A stretch of DNA of 64,000 nucleotides from Sipunculus nudus (taxonomy: Eukaryota; Annelida; Sipuncula; Golfingiida; Sipunculidae): NCBI GenBank assembly GCA_026874595.1, contig CM049313.1, positions 10,475,508-10,539,507 of the forward strand, given 5' to 3'. Of the stretch, positions 23,268-36,202 are shown one piece after another (the stretch's first letter is position 1; every line of letters starts with the position of its first letter). Made by a program: the position numbers and the translations under genes. Under the pieces are notes generated by a model that was not told where the DNA came from, made no database searches, and was given only the letters and a program-made list of their open reading frames with translations.

Positions 23268-23720
23268 CTGATAAACCCGGTATACCGGGCTTTTTACCGG
23301 GGTTTGGGAGATATATTTACTGAGATATTGAATGTTGGCTCATTTTTTATTATAAAAGTTGTAAGAAAATATAGATTTTTAGTGGGATACTCTCGGAATA
23401 CGATATGTACAAATATTTTTTTGTTGTTATTTTGTGGCGCTGTGCTCGTGGCAAAAATCAAACCCCGGTATGTTTACCTTGAAGACCTGGTCAGTTATGG
23501 TTTACATTGCGAACCGGAATGAGACGCGGAGGCATACAGTGTTTTGTTGATATTTGACTGGTTTCTATCGTTGGACGTATAAAGAATAGGTTGATGTGAG
23601 GAACTCATGAAAGATTAATTAAATGTACGTTGCAAGGAAACTGTTCCTGAAGAAGGAAACAGAAATATGCAAACATCGTAAGTACAGAAGCGGACCCAGC
23701 GGGACTCCATGCAGTGGGTC
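23268..23720 (+). repeat. 450 bp direct repeat, right copy, flanking second C1q gene
   Basis: Partner of 19959-20410, same orientation. It begins with the same CCCGGTATACCGGG palindrome. Together the copies bracket the gene within 3.8 kb. Confidence 0.85.
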
Positions 23721-25859
23721 CGTATCCCATTTTCAGCCACCGCAACCTTTTTTTCATCGTATCAGACAAATTTTGAGGCCTGAAACCCCCGCCACCATCC
23801 AACCCCGCCCCACCCCAGCCCTGTTCCTGAAATTGGGACCTTGAATTAGGTTTTGTCATTAATCCTCCTGGGTTGAACGCTCCATTTCATAAAGCGAGAA
23901 ACATGTGTTTTTCTCTTTTACTGACCACGCACGTGGGTCAAATCCCTCATAGAAAGCAAGCGTTATTCATATGAACAATAGTCCTTAATGTTAGAGGTAA
24001 GTGACCACGATGCACGCATTCCGGTGATTGCTGAAGGCAGTTCGGCTGTGCTCGGTAAAAAAAACCGGAAAAATCACTAAAAATTATATGTATATTAAAA
24101 ATTATTTATTTTTATATCGCCTATGTCACTGCGGGGATAATAACCTTTAAAATGATGTATGGCACAATATTGTACACAACGTGGTTTTAGAGAACATTGC
24201 GCACAAACATGAACCGAATTCCTTTTTAAGTATTGGATGGATGGATAGATAACCATACTTGATGTCATGGGGCACATGCACTCAAAAGAGATATACCAAG
24301 ATGTCATGGATATTTCTTAAAATGCTACTAAATAAAGTTCGTTGAAATGATGACACGTATTGTCTTTTTTTCCAATGGTTTCCTCTATGTATTGTGAAGT
24401 TAAATCCTGAAATCATGTGAAAACGGAAATAATTTTTCACAGCGTGTGAGTTGAAGGTCACTGGGCCGGGAGGTCACGTGCCAAGTTCAGAGTGTAGTAT
24501 CATACATACTTCCTCTAGAAGTTAGGTAGATGTGAAATTCAATTCATATCACTTTGCTCTTATTTGGCATGGGAGATCTTTCCTTATGAAGTATGTAGTA
24601 TAGTTGAGTAATATTTGACGTGCACGTAGTATGAAAATCACTCCATTATGCAAATCCCCTCGGAAACGGTATGCGAAACTACCGTAGACTTACGACTGGT
24701 TAGGATTTACCCACTGTACGGCAAAGAAGATATATGTCCATAATAGTGCCAGGTACCAGTCTACATTATTATTCCCCACAAATCTGCCCAAAAGAAGGTG
24801 CCTTTTTCTGCATGAATATAAAGAGACACGTGCAATCTGTAAACAAACATGGAGCGCCCGTATGGGGACTAGTCTCGGACAATCTCGAACCTAACGACCT
24901 GCAGGCTTGATAGCACAATCGTGTTACACTCTGGCGACAGCTTGTAACCCAAACGTCCATTTTAGATGAACTGAAGACCATGGGCCCTATCAGTTTATTT
25001 TTGAAGGCTTGAGTGTCATGTTGTCATGGCTAGTTACACTCACACAGGAATTCTGTGCCTTTGTCTCATATAATTAATATAATATGAATAATTAAAAATA
25101 TTTTAATATGATGAGATATATCAATTATTAGTGTTAAGATTTGGTTCTGGAATAATATTATACTGTCCTATAACTCTCTCTGAGTGATGAGAGGTTTTTG
25201 CCAACCATCTCTGCCAATATGCACGGGTATACTGCCAAATGCACTGTAAAGGATCAAACGGCCGTGTAGCAGTAATATATCATTCTCGGAATTAAATCAA
25301 ATAAATAGTACACATACCGCGGCATATTCCTTGCCTGGCAAGTGTTAAGCAAAGCTTATAATTTAAACAGATGACGAAAAAATAACAGTGTATTTTATTT
25401 GAGGAGTCTTAAATAAAGGCATGACACCCCGTATTATAACCAGTTATTGCAAATTCATTCGAGCGATTCCATGACAACACTTACTGCTCTAGTTGCGTGT
25501 GTGGAAAGCCATTCACCTTTTTGTTACCATGAAAAACCTCCGATCCGTCTCTGAGTAAAATATAATAATTGTTTTATATTTTACATAATAAAAAGTTAAG
25601 TCGATGCCTACATATGCCACATGTCGATGCCACTTCATGACACAAGGAATCCTCACCAAAGCTACTCAGTGACGTGGTTAAAGGAGGCCCTTAAATTGTC
25701 CTAGCCACAGGTTTCTGCCTGAAACTGACCTATAGGTGCACACCGCACTGAAAACGACGATGGTTGTCAGTTTCAGAAACATGAGAAACGACGACAGATC
25801 AGACGAAACAAGCCTACGGTCATCGGTAAGAAGGATCATGACACGATAAAAAGATCCAT
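23721..25859. other. No gene seen; one tRNA-like head
   Basis: Around 24885-24960 on the minus strand, GTCGCCAGAGTGTAACACGA and GGTTCGAGATT sit about 47 bases apart, like boxes A and B of a tRNA-derived SINE. The anticodon arm is poor. No protein frame is convincing. Confidence 0.3.
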
Positions 25860-26400
25860 GCAGGGCCGACCATACTATGGCACCTGTTACTAAATCTGGT
25901 GCCAAATCGCTTATGCGGAGTATCTGTCAGACTGTCAGATGATTCTAGTGTTATATTAATTTGTATGTACGTCCCGTGTCATAATCGTTCACAAACTGAT
26001 GTTGATGAGGAATTCATTGACTCCAGAAGTAAGCTTCAGCAAGTAACTGAAATTTACAATGCGAATCCCACTATTATTGCTGGTGACTGTAATGTGGACT
26101 TTTGCAGGCAAAACAGTCAAACAAGGTAATCAAACAATTTCTGTTCTAATAACAATCTACATTTTGCTTGGAATAGCCCGCAGGATCTGCCTGATCATAC
26201 AGGAATTGTGAAGGAGAGGGAACTTCCACTCTTGATCACTTCATTTGCTCAGGTGATATTTACATATCACCTCTTCATGTGAGAATTATAGATGACCCAT
26301 CGAATGCTTCTAATCACAATCCTGTGCTTCTGAAATGTGACACTGATGTAGATAAATATTTAAGAGTTAATTGTGATATGCCCACAAAACGGAATCAGGT
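25860..26400 (+). pseudogene. CR1/L2-like LINE endonuclease, decayed
   Basis: Pieces of a second EEP endonuclease appear in order: GRPYYG (about 25863), CGVSVRLSDDSSVILICMYV, IIAGDCNVDF (about 26075), STLDHFICS (about 26230) and NASNHNPVLLK (about 26310). Frameshifts near 26130 and 26210 separate them. The GDxN, DHF and NHxPV motifs are the metal-binding and catalytic signatures of LINE endonucleases. The short linker style points to a CR1/L2-type element, unlike the L1-type copy at the window start. Confidence 0.75.
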
Positions 26401-26674
26401 CGACTAGTTTGATGCCTCTGAGGGTGCGATTCAGGGATAGAAAAATAAATCGATATAAATGTATAAAAACCTTAATATTTCTAGTGATATTATAACATGT
26501 TCAAACAATACCTCTTCATCAAGGACGCACAAAGAACATACAGATAAGCTTTATGCAGACATGTTCAAAGTTGTGTTGATGCAAGATACAAACAAGCTCT
26601 AAAAGAAAATGAATATCATACAGGTCAGAGCAGGTAAAACTGTTTAAAGAACAGTCCTTGTTCTTGGATAGAAG

Positions 26675-26830
26675 TGCAGGGGCAAATGTACCAAATACCG
26701 GCAAATTTGGCACCAGATGTTAATTTATCATACTATACATATATATATGGCCCTTAGTGAGCATGGTTTCCAAAAAAGTTTCATTGACATTTTGCCTGTT
26801 GATATTCAAGGTCATTCTAAGGTCATTATA
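26675..26830 (+). repeat. Left arm of long-range inverted repeat
   Basis: GCAAATGTACCAAATACC, GGCACCAGATGTTAATTT and AAGGTCATTCTAAGGTCATT reappear in inverted orientation at 32275-32405, at roughly two-thirds identity by eye. The arms bracket about 5.4 kb that contains H2 and the array at 29900-31370. Confidence 0.55.
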
Positions 26831-27120
26831 TGAAATTGTCAAATGTTGGAAGTTGTGTAATCATGCTATAATAAGATGACACAGAACTGCTTTAAATTTG
26901 CAAGTGAAGTAGTAATTATGTGACATTTTCATTTTTACATATATTATTTGTAGGTTAGAAAATTATAGACTAGTTCAAGGTCATTTAAGGTCAAAATTCA
27001 CAATATAATTATTGCCTCCCACTTTCCCCGGGGGCAGAGGAGATAGAACTAATGACTGTCCGTCCGTCTATCCGACCATCTGTCATACCAAATGGAGCAT
27101 TTTCAGCGCGATAACATGAA

Positions 27121-29421
27121 AACAAGGGACCAATGGGTCACATCGCTCAGCTGAATTTTGGAAAATATTAGTAACTGCAAAATATTTTTTATTTCTTTTG
27201 GTTCTTCATGTTTATTATCATTAGAAAAGCTATGAGAAAATGTCCCTGCTAAAATGAAACTCTGTAAATTATAGAATAATGCACATGAGCTAAACCATTT
27301 AGTGATGCACCAAGGGAATAAATAGGCCTACGGTGTTATATAAAAGGAACATTTCATAAACAAATAATGTGTGAAGGTAATTAAGTTTTCAAAAGTTAAA
27401 TATATGGCAAGATGAGTTAAAAATAAATCCCACAAAGTTTGACCAATATTCCTAATTTTAATACTAAGTTAACAGTGTTATTCACACCTAGGCCCCGCCA
27501 ACTTTAAGAGATATTAATGAAATGCTACAAAGTATTTATATCTTCTTAAATCTTGTCAGTTAGCACTTACATTAGATCATAATATTTTATCACATTTGAA
27601 TATAGGGATTAAATTCCTGAATTTTTTTTTCTTAAAAAAATCAAAATTGTCCAAGTCTCATGAAAAAGAATTTATTTAACATTAACATTATAAGATTCAT
27701 CTTGTTTAATAGACCTGTGTATTGAAGGGGTGGGTGGGGGAGGGGTCCCCAATGTTACATCTCATTGCTGAAAAAAATGTTAATTTTAAGATTCACTAGT
27801 TCATGGTTCAGGTCTGTCAACAGAATGGGGTGGGGGGGGGGGGGGGTTAAAGGCTCCCTGTGGTATGGTATTAACTGCAGACAGCCTGATCAAGCTCAAC
27901 TCAGTGGAGAGAGGGCTTGCCCTGGTGTTGGGATTGCATAGCGTTATGCAAACAGCCAGGTGAGCATAGGAGTTGCACTGAATGACCTACAGTGACCAAA
28001 GTAGACTGCTTGACAATATAAAGGAATACAACAAGAGCCTCCAAAAAAATTCAATGACTAGCCTAATTTTGCAGCTTTTATTTTCAAATTTCAGATTTTA
28101 ACATATTAAATCCTTATGTGCACATGCTGTGAAAATTCAATCCACAGTACTTACAGGAAAAAAACGTGCCGTGGCCAAGGTTGGGCAAAATTTAAAGTAG
28201 CAATTTTTTTATTTTTGCTAATATTTGAAAAAATTTAAAAGATTTTGATCTAATTTTTGGTATACAATTTAATTTTGATTAATTAAAGTTATATTACTGG
28301 AAAAAAGTCCTTAGCTTTCACATTTTTTGTGTTCAGCGATCAAATATCTTTCCTGAATTTTTACAAAATGCATTATTTTTGAGCCCATAACTTTTTTAAA
28401 TTATACAATACAGACCTTATTTCTGGCATGTACATGGGAACTATATAGAGGAATATTTATGGCAAATATGAGGAAAAACAGATGAGTTGTTTTGATATTA
28501 GGTGGTCCTGAAGTGTGAAAATAGGTTTTTAATAAAAAAAATGAGGTTTTTCCTAAATTTCTTAAAGGAACAACGTCGCAAAGACCCAGTTTTCAGCTTG
28601 GTAGGAGATCTTGGGGACATCTTACATTATGCCAACAGCCAGGTGAGCATAGAGAGCTGCACTGAATGACTTACAGTGACCAAAGTGGACTGCTTGACAA
28701 TGTAAGGGAATACAACAAGAGCCTCCAAAAAAATTCAATAACTAGCCTAATTGTGCAGCTTTTATTATCAAATTTCAGATTTTAACAGATTAAATCCTTA
28801 TGTGTACATGCTGTGAAAATTCAATCCACAGTACTTACAGGAAAAAAACGTGCCGTGGCCAAAGTTGGCCAAAATTTAAGGTACCAATTTTTTATTTTTG
28901 CTAATATTTGAAAAAATTTAAAAGATTTTGATCTAATTTTTGGTATACAATTTAATTTTGATTAATTAAAGTTATATTACTGGAAAAAAAGTCTTCAGTT
29001 TTAACATGTTTTGTGTTAAGTGATCAAATATCTTTCCTGATTTTTTATAAATGCATTATGTTTGAGCCCATAACTTTTTTAAATTACATAATACAGACCT
29101 AATTTCTGACATGTTCATAGGAACTATATAGAGGAATATTTATGGCAAATATGAGGAAAAACAGATGAGTGGTTTTGATATTAGGTGGTCCTGAAGTGTG
29201 AAAATAGGGTTTCAATAAAAAATTGAGGTTTTTCCTTAATTTCTCATAGGAACGAAGTTGGAAAGACTTCGGCTTGGTAGGAGATCTTGGGAAAAACCTT
29301 ACATAATGTCCAATTTTGCATTCCCAGGTCTTACAGTTTCAAAACGTGCCACATCTACGGCCCGACGGACGGACAATGGACCACGACTATAGCTCAGATG
29401 ACTTATAGTCAGCTGAGCTAA
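27121..29421 (-). mobile_element. H2: Helentron-like non-autonomous element
   Basis: The left end AACAAGGGACCAATGGGTCA is followed by CGCTCAGCTGA. The right end is GTCAGCTGAGCTAA. The core is two tandem copies of a ~683 bp unit (27951-28633 and 28634 onward), each with AACAGCCAGGTGAGCAT, CTTACAGGAAAAAAACGTGC and TTGATATTAGGTGGTCCTG. Before the right end is the GACGGACGGACAATGGACC stretch also found in H3, H5 and H6. It holds a G run at 27828-27846 and no coding frame. Confidence 0.75.
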
Positions 29422-29899
29422 AAATGACATCTAATCACCATACTCACACCATTGATGCTTCTCTCATATGAAGGTCTAGGTCACGGTCAATGCAGATGAC
29501 CTTGTAAGAAATTTGAGGCACAGTCACTATACTTACAACATTGATGCACTAAATGAAGGGTTAGATGAAATTTCAGTTTCAAGGTCATAGAGGCAAAATT
29601 GCAAAAATCATATTAGTGCATTTTCCAGGCAAAATCTACATACTAGCACAATTGGTGCACCATATAAAAGGCTTGGTACAGTTCGAAACTGGATGACCTT
29701 GACGCTTTTTCCAGGTCATAGAGACGTTTAAGCAAAAATGACGTTAGCTCTATAAATTTAATTATATTTTTATCATTATATGTATTATATATAAATATAT
29801 ATATATAATACACTTAATAAATATAACACATATAATCATATATTATATACTAGATATTTCTTGGAGCGGTGCCATAGTAATTAATCCCCCCCCCCCCGT
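29422..29899. other. TGACC-rich flank and AT-rich tract
   Basis: Scattered AGGTCA/TGACCT words suggest an eroded piece of a related element. 29755-29860 is TA-rich, and 29886-29897 is a run of 12 C. Confidence 0.4.
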
Positions 29900-31369
29900 C
29901 TTCAGCAGCATATACTGACACTTGGCATGCAACTATGGTTTCTTCCATCTATCAAATTGAGAAACTATATTTTTCACAAAATATGGGGGCCAATATGGTG
30001 AATCACTCTTGCAAAAAGAGCATTAACTTATCTGACGGAATAGGGAAGGTAGGTGGCGCCACCTGTCTCGTTTACGAGAAAAAAATCCAAGATGGATAGA
30101 CTTGCCAAATTTAAGACCAAAACCTTGAACCATTCCGGAGATAAGAGCAATTTTCACCCAAAGCACATGTACAGATGGACGACACGGCAAAAAGACTGGA
30201 GATGGCGCCACCAGTCTTGAGTACAAGATGGAGGAGTCCAAGATCTATGGATATGCATAATTTCAAGCCAGAAAGGCAATTCACTCCTGAGAAAAGAGCA
30301 TTTATTCATTTTACGGAAATGGGAAAGGAAGGTGGCGCGACCTGTCTGGTTTATGAGAAAACTTTTCAAGATGGATGGACATGCCAAATTTAAGACCAAT
30401 ACCTTGAACCACTCCGGAGATATGAGCAATTTTCACCCAAAGCACATGTACAGATGGACACCACGTAAAAACAACTGCAGATGGTGCCACCAGTCTTAAG
30501 TACAAGATGGAGGAGTCCAAGGTCTATAAATATGCTCATTTTCAGGCCAATAGGGCACATTACTCATCAGAAAAGGGCTTCAATTTCTTCTACAAAAACA
30601 AGAAGGTAGGTGGCTCCACCTGTCTGGTTTATGAGAAAACTTTCCAAGATGGATGGACATGCCAAATTTCAGACCAATACCTTGAATCACTCCGCAGATA
30701 TGAGCAATTTTTACCGAAAGCTAATGTCAGGATGGATGCCACACAATTACGATTGCAGATAGCGCCACCAGTCTTGAATACAAGATGGAGGTATACAAGA
30801 TCAATGGACACGCACAATTTCAGCCCAATCTGTCTATAAGTTTTAGACTTATAATGCTAACAGTACTGTCAATGATGGAGGTATTTAGAGGCGCAAAAAA
30901 AAAGAAAAGGACAGAAGGTGGCACCACCTGTCTGCCGCAGAAGACAAAGCTATCCAAAATCTTCGGTCAAATTGATTTTTGGATCAATCCATGCATCCCT
31001 TATTGAGATATTTATGAATTTGTGTGATTTTCACCATATATGGCAATATTCAAGGTCAAGGCCACTCATGACCCCAGGTCATGAAAGGTCATGACCCCAA
31101 TTTAATATACATCACCCCATAACCCATGTCTATGTATATGCATAATGTGAAAGAATTTGTTCATTAGTTTTTGACTTATAATGCTCACAGTACTGTTAAG
31201 TGGCAATGATGAAGGTCATGACCCCATTTTAAATAGGCTTCTTCCTGTCATCCAGATCTATGCATATGTCAAGTTTAGTAGAGATCTGCAAAATATTTTT
31301 TTGAGTTATCGCATCCAAACGAAATCTCTGCAGCAGCAGCAGCCGGACTTTGTCTGGGGATACAACTAT
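29900..31369 (-). repeat. Tandem array with GGTGGCGCCACC cores and an I-family terminus
   Basis: Palindrome-like cores lie at 30052, 30199, 30331, 30480, 30609, 30758 and 30917, with spacings alternating near 147 and 131, so a dimeric unit of about 279 bp. The right end, GACTTTGTCTGGGGATACAA, matches the terminus of I-type elements (compare 49299-49317 and 57685-57705). Two long plus-strand frames (30175-30393 and 30507-30839) share GGATCLVYEKTFQDGWTCQI-like text only because the DNA repeats with a period near a multiple of three. Confidence 0.75.
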
Positions 31370-31510
31370 ACATAAAATACTATATAAATAATATATATTA
31401 AATAAATATATATATATTATATATAATATATATATATATATATATTCATCATGTGGGACAATGTATATATATATATATACATATGTATTTTTTGTAATTA
31501 TTGTCAACAG
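31370..31510. repeat. AT-rich microsatellite region
   Basis: Long TA/AT stretches. Confidence 0.85.
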
Positions 31511-32274
31511 ACTGAGTTGTTGTGTAAAAGTTACACTTCAAAACAAAAAAGTTTTAAATAAATTTGCCTGATTGATATAAATTGATACTTATCCCACAAG
31601 TTGATGGCAATGGAATAAACACCAATATTGCCACTTTATGATTAAAGTTTTCATATAATTAACATAATTCATATGCAGATGTAATATTTGTCAATATATT
31701 TTTTCTTTCCAAACATATAAATAAAATCCTACATTCTGGTGAAAAACTACAAGTTTCTATCATTACAATTAATCAGGAAATTAAGAAATCAGGGATCAGA
31801 TGTACTTTAAATACAAATTCATAGGTTGTCATGGAAATAATAAGTAATCAAGGCAAAGCACACTTTTTCTAAATCAATATTTTTATACAGAAAGCAATAT
31901 GTACCTCTTTTAAAATGTATATGTTTTGTTATATCTCTATTTGGATTTACACCTATTTCTAAGTCTCTTTCAGGAGACTGGTTGCTAGTCTATAGGCTTC
32001 CAACATGTTAAAATGCAAATTTTACAAAATTCATTAATGTTTATCTTAACTTGTCAAATAGTCAAAACAGTGTAATCTTTCTTGATAACTGCTTTTCTTG
32101 ATAACTTTCTTCAAAATGGCAGCCAACATAATGAAACCCCCAAGGTTACACAAAAAGTGTTTCAAGTGACAGGCTGTATGGCCTTAAAAAAGCTTGCTTG
32201 TAGGAATTTCAGAAGGATATATTAGAGATATTGACAACAAACTGCTAGAAAAACTCATTTTCAGTGCAAATTTA
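31511..32274. other. No gene seen
   Basis: Anonymous AT-rich sequence. Confidence 0.4.
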
Positions 32275-32405
32275 TTAAATGACCTTGGAATGACCCTCAA
32301 GGTCATTATAAAAATGTCCATCAAACCTTTTTAGAATGTTTATGCCCAAAGGCACATGGATCCACATTATAAGGAAAATTAACATCCGGTGCCAGATTTT
32401 GTACA
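32275..32405 (-). repeat. Right arm of long-range inverted repeat
   Basis: Its reverse complement carries GGCAAATGTACAAAATC, GGCACCGGATGTTAATTTTC and TCATTCCAAGGTCATT, matching 26675-26830. Confidence 0.55.
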
Positions 32406-32479
32406 TTTGCCACTCTACTCTGACTCTGGATAAAGAACAGTCATAAAAATGCAAGGCATGTGGCTGCAATTAGACGTGG

Positions 32480-32820
32480 ACCCGTGCAAAATATCACAGA
32501 ATAGTAAAACCTGCCAAAGACAAGAGACTAAACGACGTAAGCAACGTATGGCAGAAATGATAAGTAAAGAAGATGACGTCAGGTGGTGCTTCAAAGATCA
32601 GAACTGTTGTTAATAAATTTCTTAGTGCAGAAATTGCGAACCACTTCCGGGGGGAAATAAAGACACTTAAATAATGGACTTCCAGATTATGCGAATATAC
32701 TTAATACTATTGTTGACCAGGCAATCGAAAAAACTTCACCAAAGGATACTCACAACATTGGTGTGTCCAACGTTAAGATGGCTGTACATCATTTTAAAAT
32801 TTATAAATAATTACATAGAA
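32480..32820 (+). pseudogene. LINE fragment between endonuclease and reverse transcriptase
   Basis: Broken frames give TVVNKFLSAEIANHF (about 32600) and then LPDYANILNTIVDQAIEKTS with VSNVKMAVHHFK (about 32690-32800). This resembles the linker just before the LINE reverse transcriptase domain. It lies on the same strand as the endonuclease at 25860-26400. The two may be one LINE split by about 5.5 kb of later insertions, but the inverted arms between them complicate that. Confidence 0.4.
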
Positions 32821-33999
32821 CAATTTATGTTTCAACAGGCTACAGAAATTTCTACACCATGTTTTGTTAACCCAATAAAATCAAACAAATAGGTTGCAAT
32901 GACAGCATATGCAATTGAAACAGAATATATTACTAACAATGAACATATATATGAAGTTGTGTGCACATATTTAATAAAAATATTTGTTTACTGAAGATGA
33001 GTTGGGCCTTAGAATAATGTAAAATTTTGATTTAATTACAGATAAATAAATGTAATACTAATCTTAATTTCTTAAAACTGTTAAAACACATACATTTGTA
33101 TCTGCTAAGTTTAACCTTTTATTCCATCAAAGTTTGCCAGTCAATTGGCTTAGTGCATCATAATTATGCACAGAAAAAGGTCTGCTGAAATTTAAAAACA
33201 GTACAGGAAGTTTATCTTTAATATTTTATTTTAGGAATTCATCCTCAGTTGAGAAAATCAATCAGTTTGGTAATTAAAGAGTAGATACTGGTTATATATT
33301 CCTGATGTAATATATATGTCAACATTTTGCTGAGAGAGAACCTCTTGTGTTGCACTCTTATACTACAAATACCAAATTAGCTAGGACATTTAACACAAAT
33401 TTTAAAACCTCTTCTAAATATAAAATATTCTTTTCAATATATTTTTATCTTTAATTAAATATTTTCAAATTTATCAAAAACTAGATATTTGTAACATCAA
33501 TATTTGGAATTCATACCTTAAATTTAGAATCTTATAGGATAATTCAGCAGACTGTTATTTGGTATCAATATGTCTCATGTAATGCATTATAATGTAAAAA
33601 AACCTCTGTTTAAATCATCAAGGCTAAAAAAAAAATAAATGAAATAATCAAACATAAGAAGAAACATAGAAGATCCTTTTATTTGTTGTGTATAGAGCTA
33701 TCTTTTTATATACATATATATATTTATATATATGTGTAATGACAAGGCACACAAGGTATGAGGCCTCATGCCCAGAGCTCCTTATAAATAAATACATTAG
33801 AGGGAAGCGAAGGGCCGTATGTGTCCTAAGCTGTATGCCGTTTTTTAAAATGTAAAATCACAATATGGTATCCTTCATAGTTTTATACTACTTTATATCA
33901 CTCTCATTAACCCTTTACTGTTCAGATTAGCCTGTGGATTGTCACACTCCTACTGTTCATATTTATTTTGCATTTTTTCCACATTTTGACATGAATCTA
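32821..33999. other. No gene seen
   Basis: Very AT-rich. A moderately GC-rich patch at 33745-33835 shows nothing recognisable. Confidence 0.4.
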
Positions 34000-35430
34000 T
34001 ATAAGAGACATTTACTCAGTAACCGTTAAAGGTATCTTTGTGAAATTTTCAGCTTTTACTGTCAGGTATATGTCCTTCATGTTATTTTATTTATTTTCTA
34101 CATACCTGGTTTGATATGTATGTAACTAAGGTATATACAGGTAAAAACAGGTAAATCTGTACTACCTGTATTTCCACTCACTGGTATATCACCAAAATGA
34201 CCCCTTTCATCCTGTTCAGGTAACCCATGAACCATTTGATAAAAAAAGGGAAATGTAAGGATTTTTTTTTCACTCTAAGGTAATTATATATTAAAGGTAA
34301 GAAAAAGGTAAATGATTTGGTTTAACACTGGAAAGGGAACCACCGACGAACCAGAATGTGCTAGTAAAATTGGATTTTTCTGTGGGAATCATATATTTTT
34401 CACCTGAAAAGCTTGCTGACCAAAAGAGCACATTCTATGACTATTGACATATAACACATATGTTTACCTGTACAGGTAAGTAAAGGTAAATTATTTTTTT
34501 TTCTGAATATGTACGCAAACACCTTGTTCATCAATATAGTTACTATAAATTAATACCTTCTCTATTTATGGACTGTATAATTCATTTTGATATAAGAACA
34601 GGTGCTTTTAATACAGTAATTAAGTTACCTATGTGAATAGTACCTTTGTTCTTCAACTGATCTAATTACCTGTGGCAGTGACAAAATCATGCTGAAAAGT
34701 GGCTGAGAAGAATATGGATAAACAAGTGTCAACTGTGTAAAACCATTATATTTTGATTTTTCAGACATGTAAAACATAAATTGATAATTTTGGTTACGGT
34801 TACACATAAAAACATACTCACCTGTACAGGTGAGTTCAGGTAAATACAGGTAAATTATTTTTTTATGAAGTATATATTTTATACATGTAATAAGGGAGAA
34901 AAAAAAAATACAACTTAATTTTGAGTGCCATGTGTAAAATTTATGAATTATAGGTACTAACTGCACTATTTATTGGGTTACCTGAAATGATACCTTTGAT
35001 CTTAAACAGATTTAATTACCTTTGTAAGTACAGAATATAAAGACAACTTTTTATTTTAAAAGTGGAGAGGAAATTTTTGAAGGAGTTAAAACAATATGCA
35101 GAAACTATCTTTTAATTAACTGCACAGCCACGAGACTTGTGGATTTCAATTTTGCCAATTTCTACCTGTAAAAGTTTACTCACCTGCACAGGTAAGATCA
35201 GGTAAATAAAGGTAAATTCTCATTTTTTTAATTTAAATTATATATTATACTTGTTATAAGGGACATTGCAATAAAAACTATTTACTTTTGTCCAATGTGC
35301 AAAATATATAATTTATGGGTGTGAAATGCACTAATTATCTGGTTACCTGTAATATACCTTTTTATGTCAAATTAATATATTTTTACATGTGCAGGCAAAA
35401 ACAAATCGTCGACTGATTTTAAAATAAAAT
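34000..35430. repeat. ~355 bp satellite-like tandem array with ACAGGTAA motifs
   Basis: Four diverged units. The core ACCTGTACAGGT (a perfect 12 bp palindrome) or near matches lie near 34139, 34468, 34820 and 35180. Each is followed by GGTAA words such as CAGGTAAATACAGGTAAATT. A second marker, GTTACCT...TACCTTTG..CTTcAAC/AAC, recurs near 34622, 34978 and 35340. The period is 350-362 bp. The minus-strand frame at 34625-34966 lies wholly inside it and is spurious. Confidence 0.75.
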
Positions 35431-36030
35431 CTGGAAAAATGTGTCTACCCTGTTTGTTAACATTTCATGCAATAATAAAATTGCTGTTTAGTTGGTCTGT
35501 CGCGTTTATCTGCACTTGTAAAAATCCAGGTGCGACAGGTACACAGGTGTGCACTTGGTTCGATCAACGATTAGCCTAAATAAACGTTGATATATCCAAA
35601 TCTTTCCCATTCGAAACAGTGCGAATGTACTAAAATTTGAAATAAAAAATCAAAACAAATATGTCTTGCACTTGTGAAAACTCTTATTTTCTTAATTGAG
35701 GGTATCCATGCAATTTCTTTTGAAGTAACCGCCCCTCCGCGGCTGACGGTGATTGAGCGATAATGAGTGAATTTAGCAATATGTAGCACACAAGGTACAT
35801 TAACGAGGCGGTTTTGCAGACTTTAGTCACAGAATTATCCTATCTAGTCAATATAACGGAAAAATAAAAATAAATAAAACATTTACTGGACAATTAAGAT
35901 GCAAGACGACACGTCTGTTTGGGTTTTTTTCCTGAACGGTCCAATTTTACCGCGTCATCCCTCAGCCAGCGGTGACGCACTGACGCTGCAAACTTTTCTC
36001 ACCCAATCGTATCTACTTTTACATCAGCAA
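35431..36030. other. No gene seen
   Basis: Mixed composition; short frames without domains. Confidence 0.35.
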
Positions 36031-36117
36031 GGTTCACGTGACTGGGTCTGGCGTGTTTATTTTGTAAAGTCTTTTAAATGGACATGGTTCACGTGACTGA
36101 GTCTGGCGTGTTTATTA
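36031..36117 (+). repeat. 31 bp tandem duplication containing CACGTG
   Basis: GGTTCACGTGACTG(G/A)GTCTGG then CGTGTTTATT occurs at 36031-36062 and 36086-36117, 55 bases apart, with a single mismatch. Each copy carries a perfect E-box, CACGTG. It could be a paired bHLH site or a plain duplication. Confidence 0.75.
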
Positions 36118-36185
36118 TAAGAAGCATCATGAGATGCTGTGCCGACTGGCGGTCTGATTATTCTTTTTTTTTTTGTGGGGGTGGT

Positions 36186-36202
36186 GGGGGGGGGGGGGGG
36201 GG
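36186..36202. repeat. Poly-G run, 17 bases
   Basis: Pure G tract preceded by a T run and GTGG repeats. Confidence 0.9.

Noticed and set aside
30175-30839. Long plus-strand frames with repeated VYEKTFQDGWTCQI text
   Set aside because: They lie wholly in a tandem DNA array whose period is near a multiple of three, so the peptide repeat follows from the DNA repeat. No start context or domain.
34625-34966. 113-residue minus-strand frame
   Set aside because: It falls inside the ~355 bp tandem array and is not kept open in the other units.
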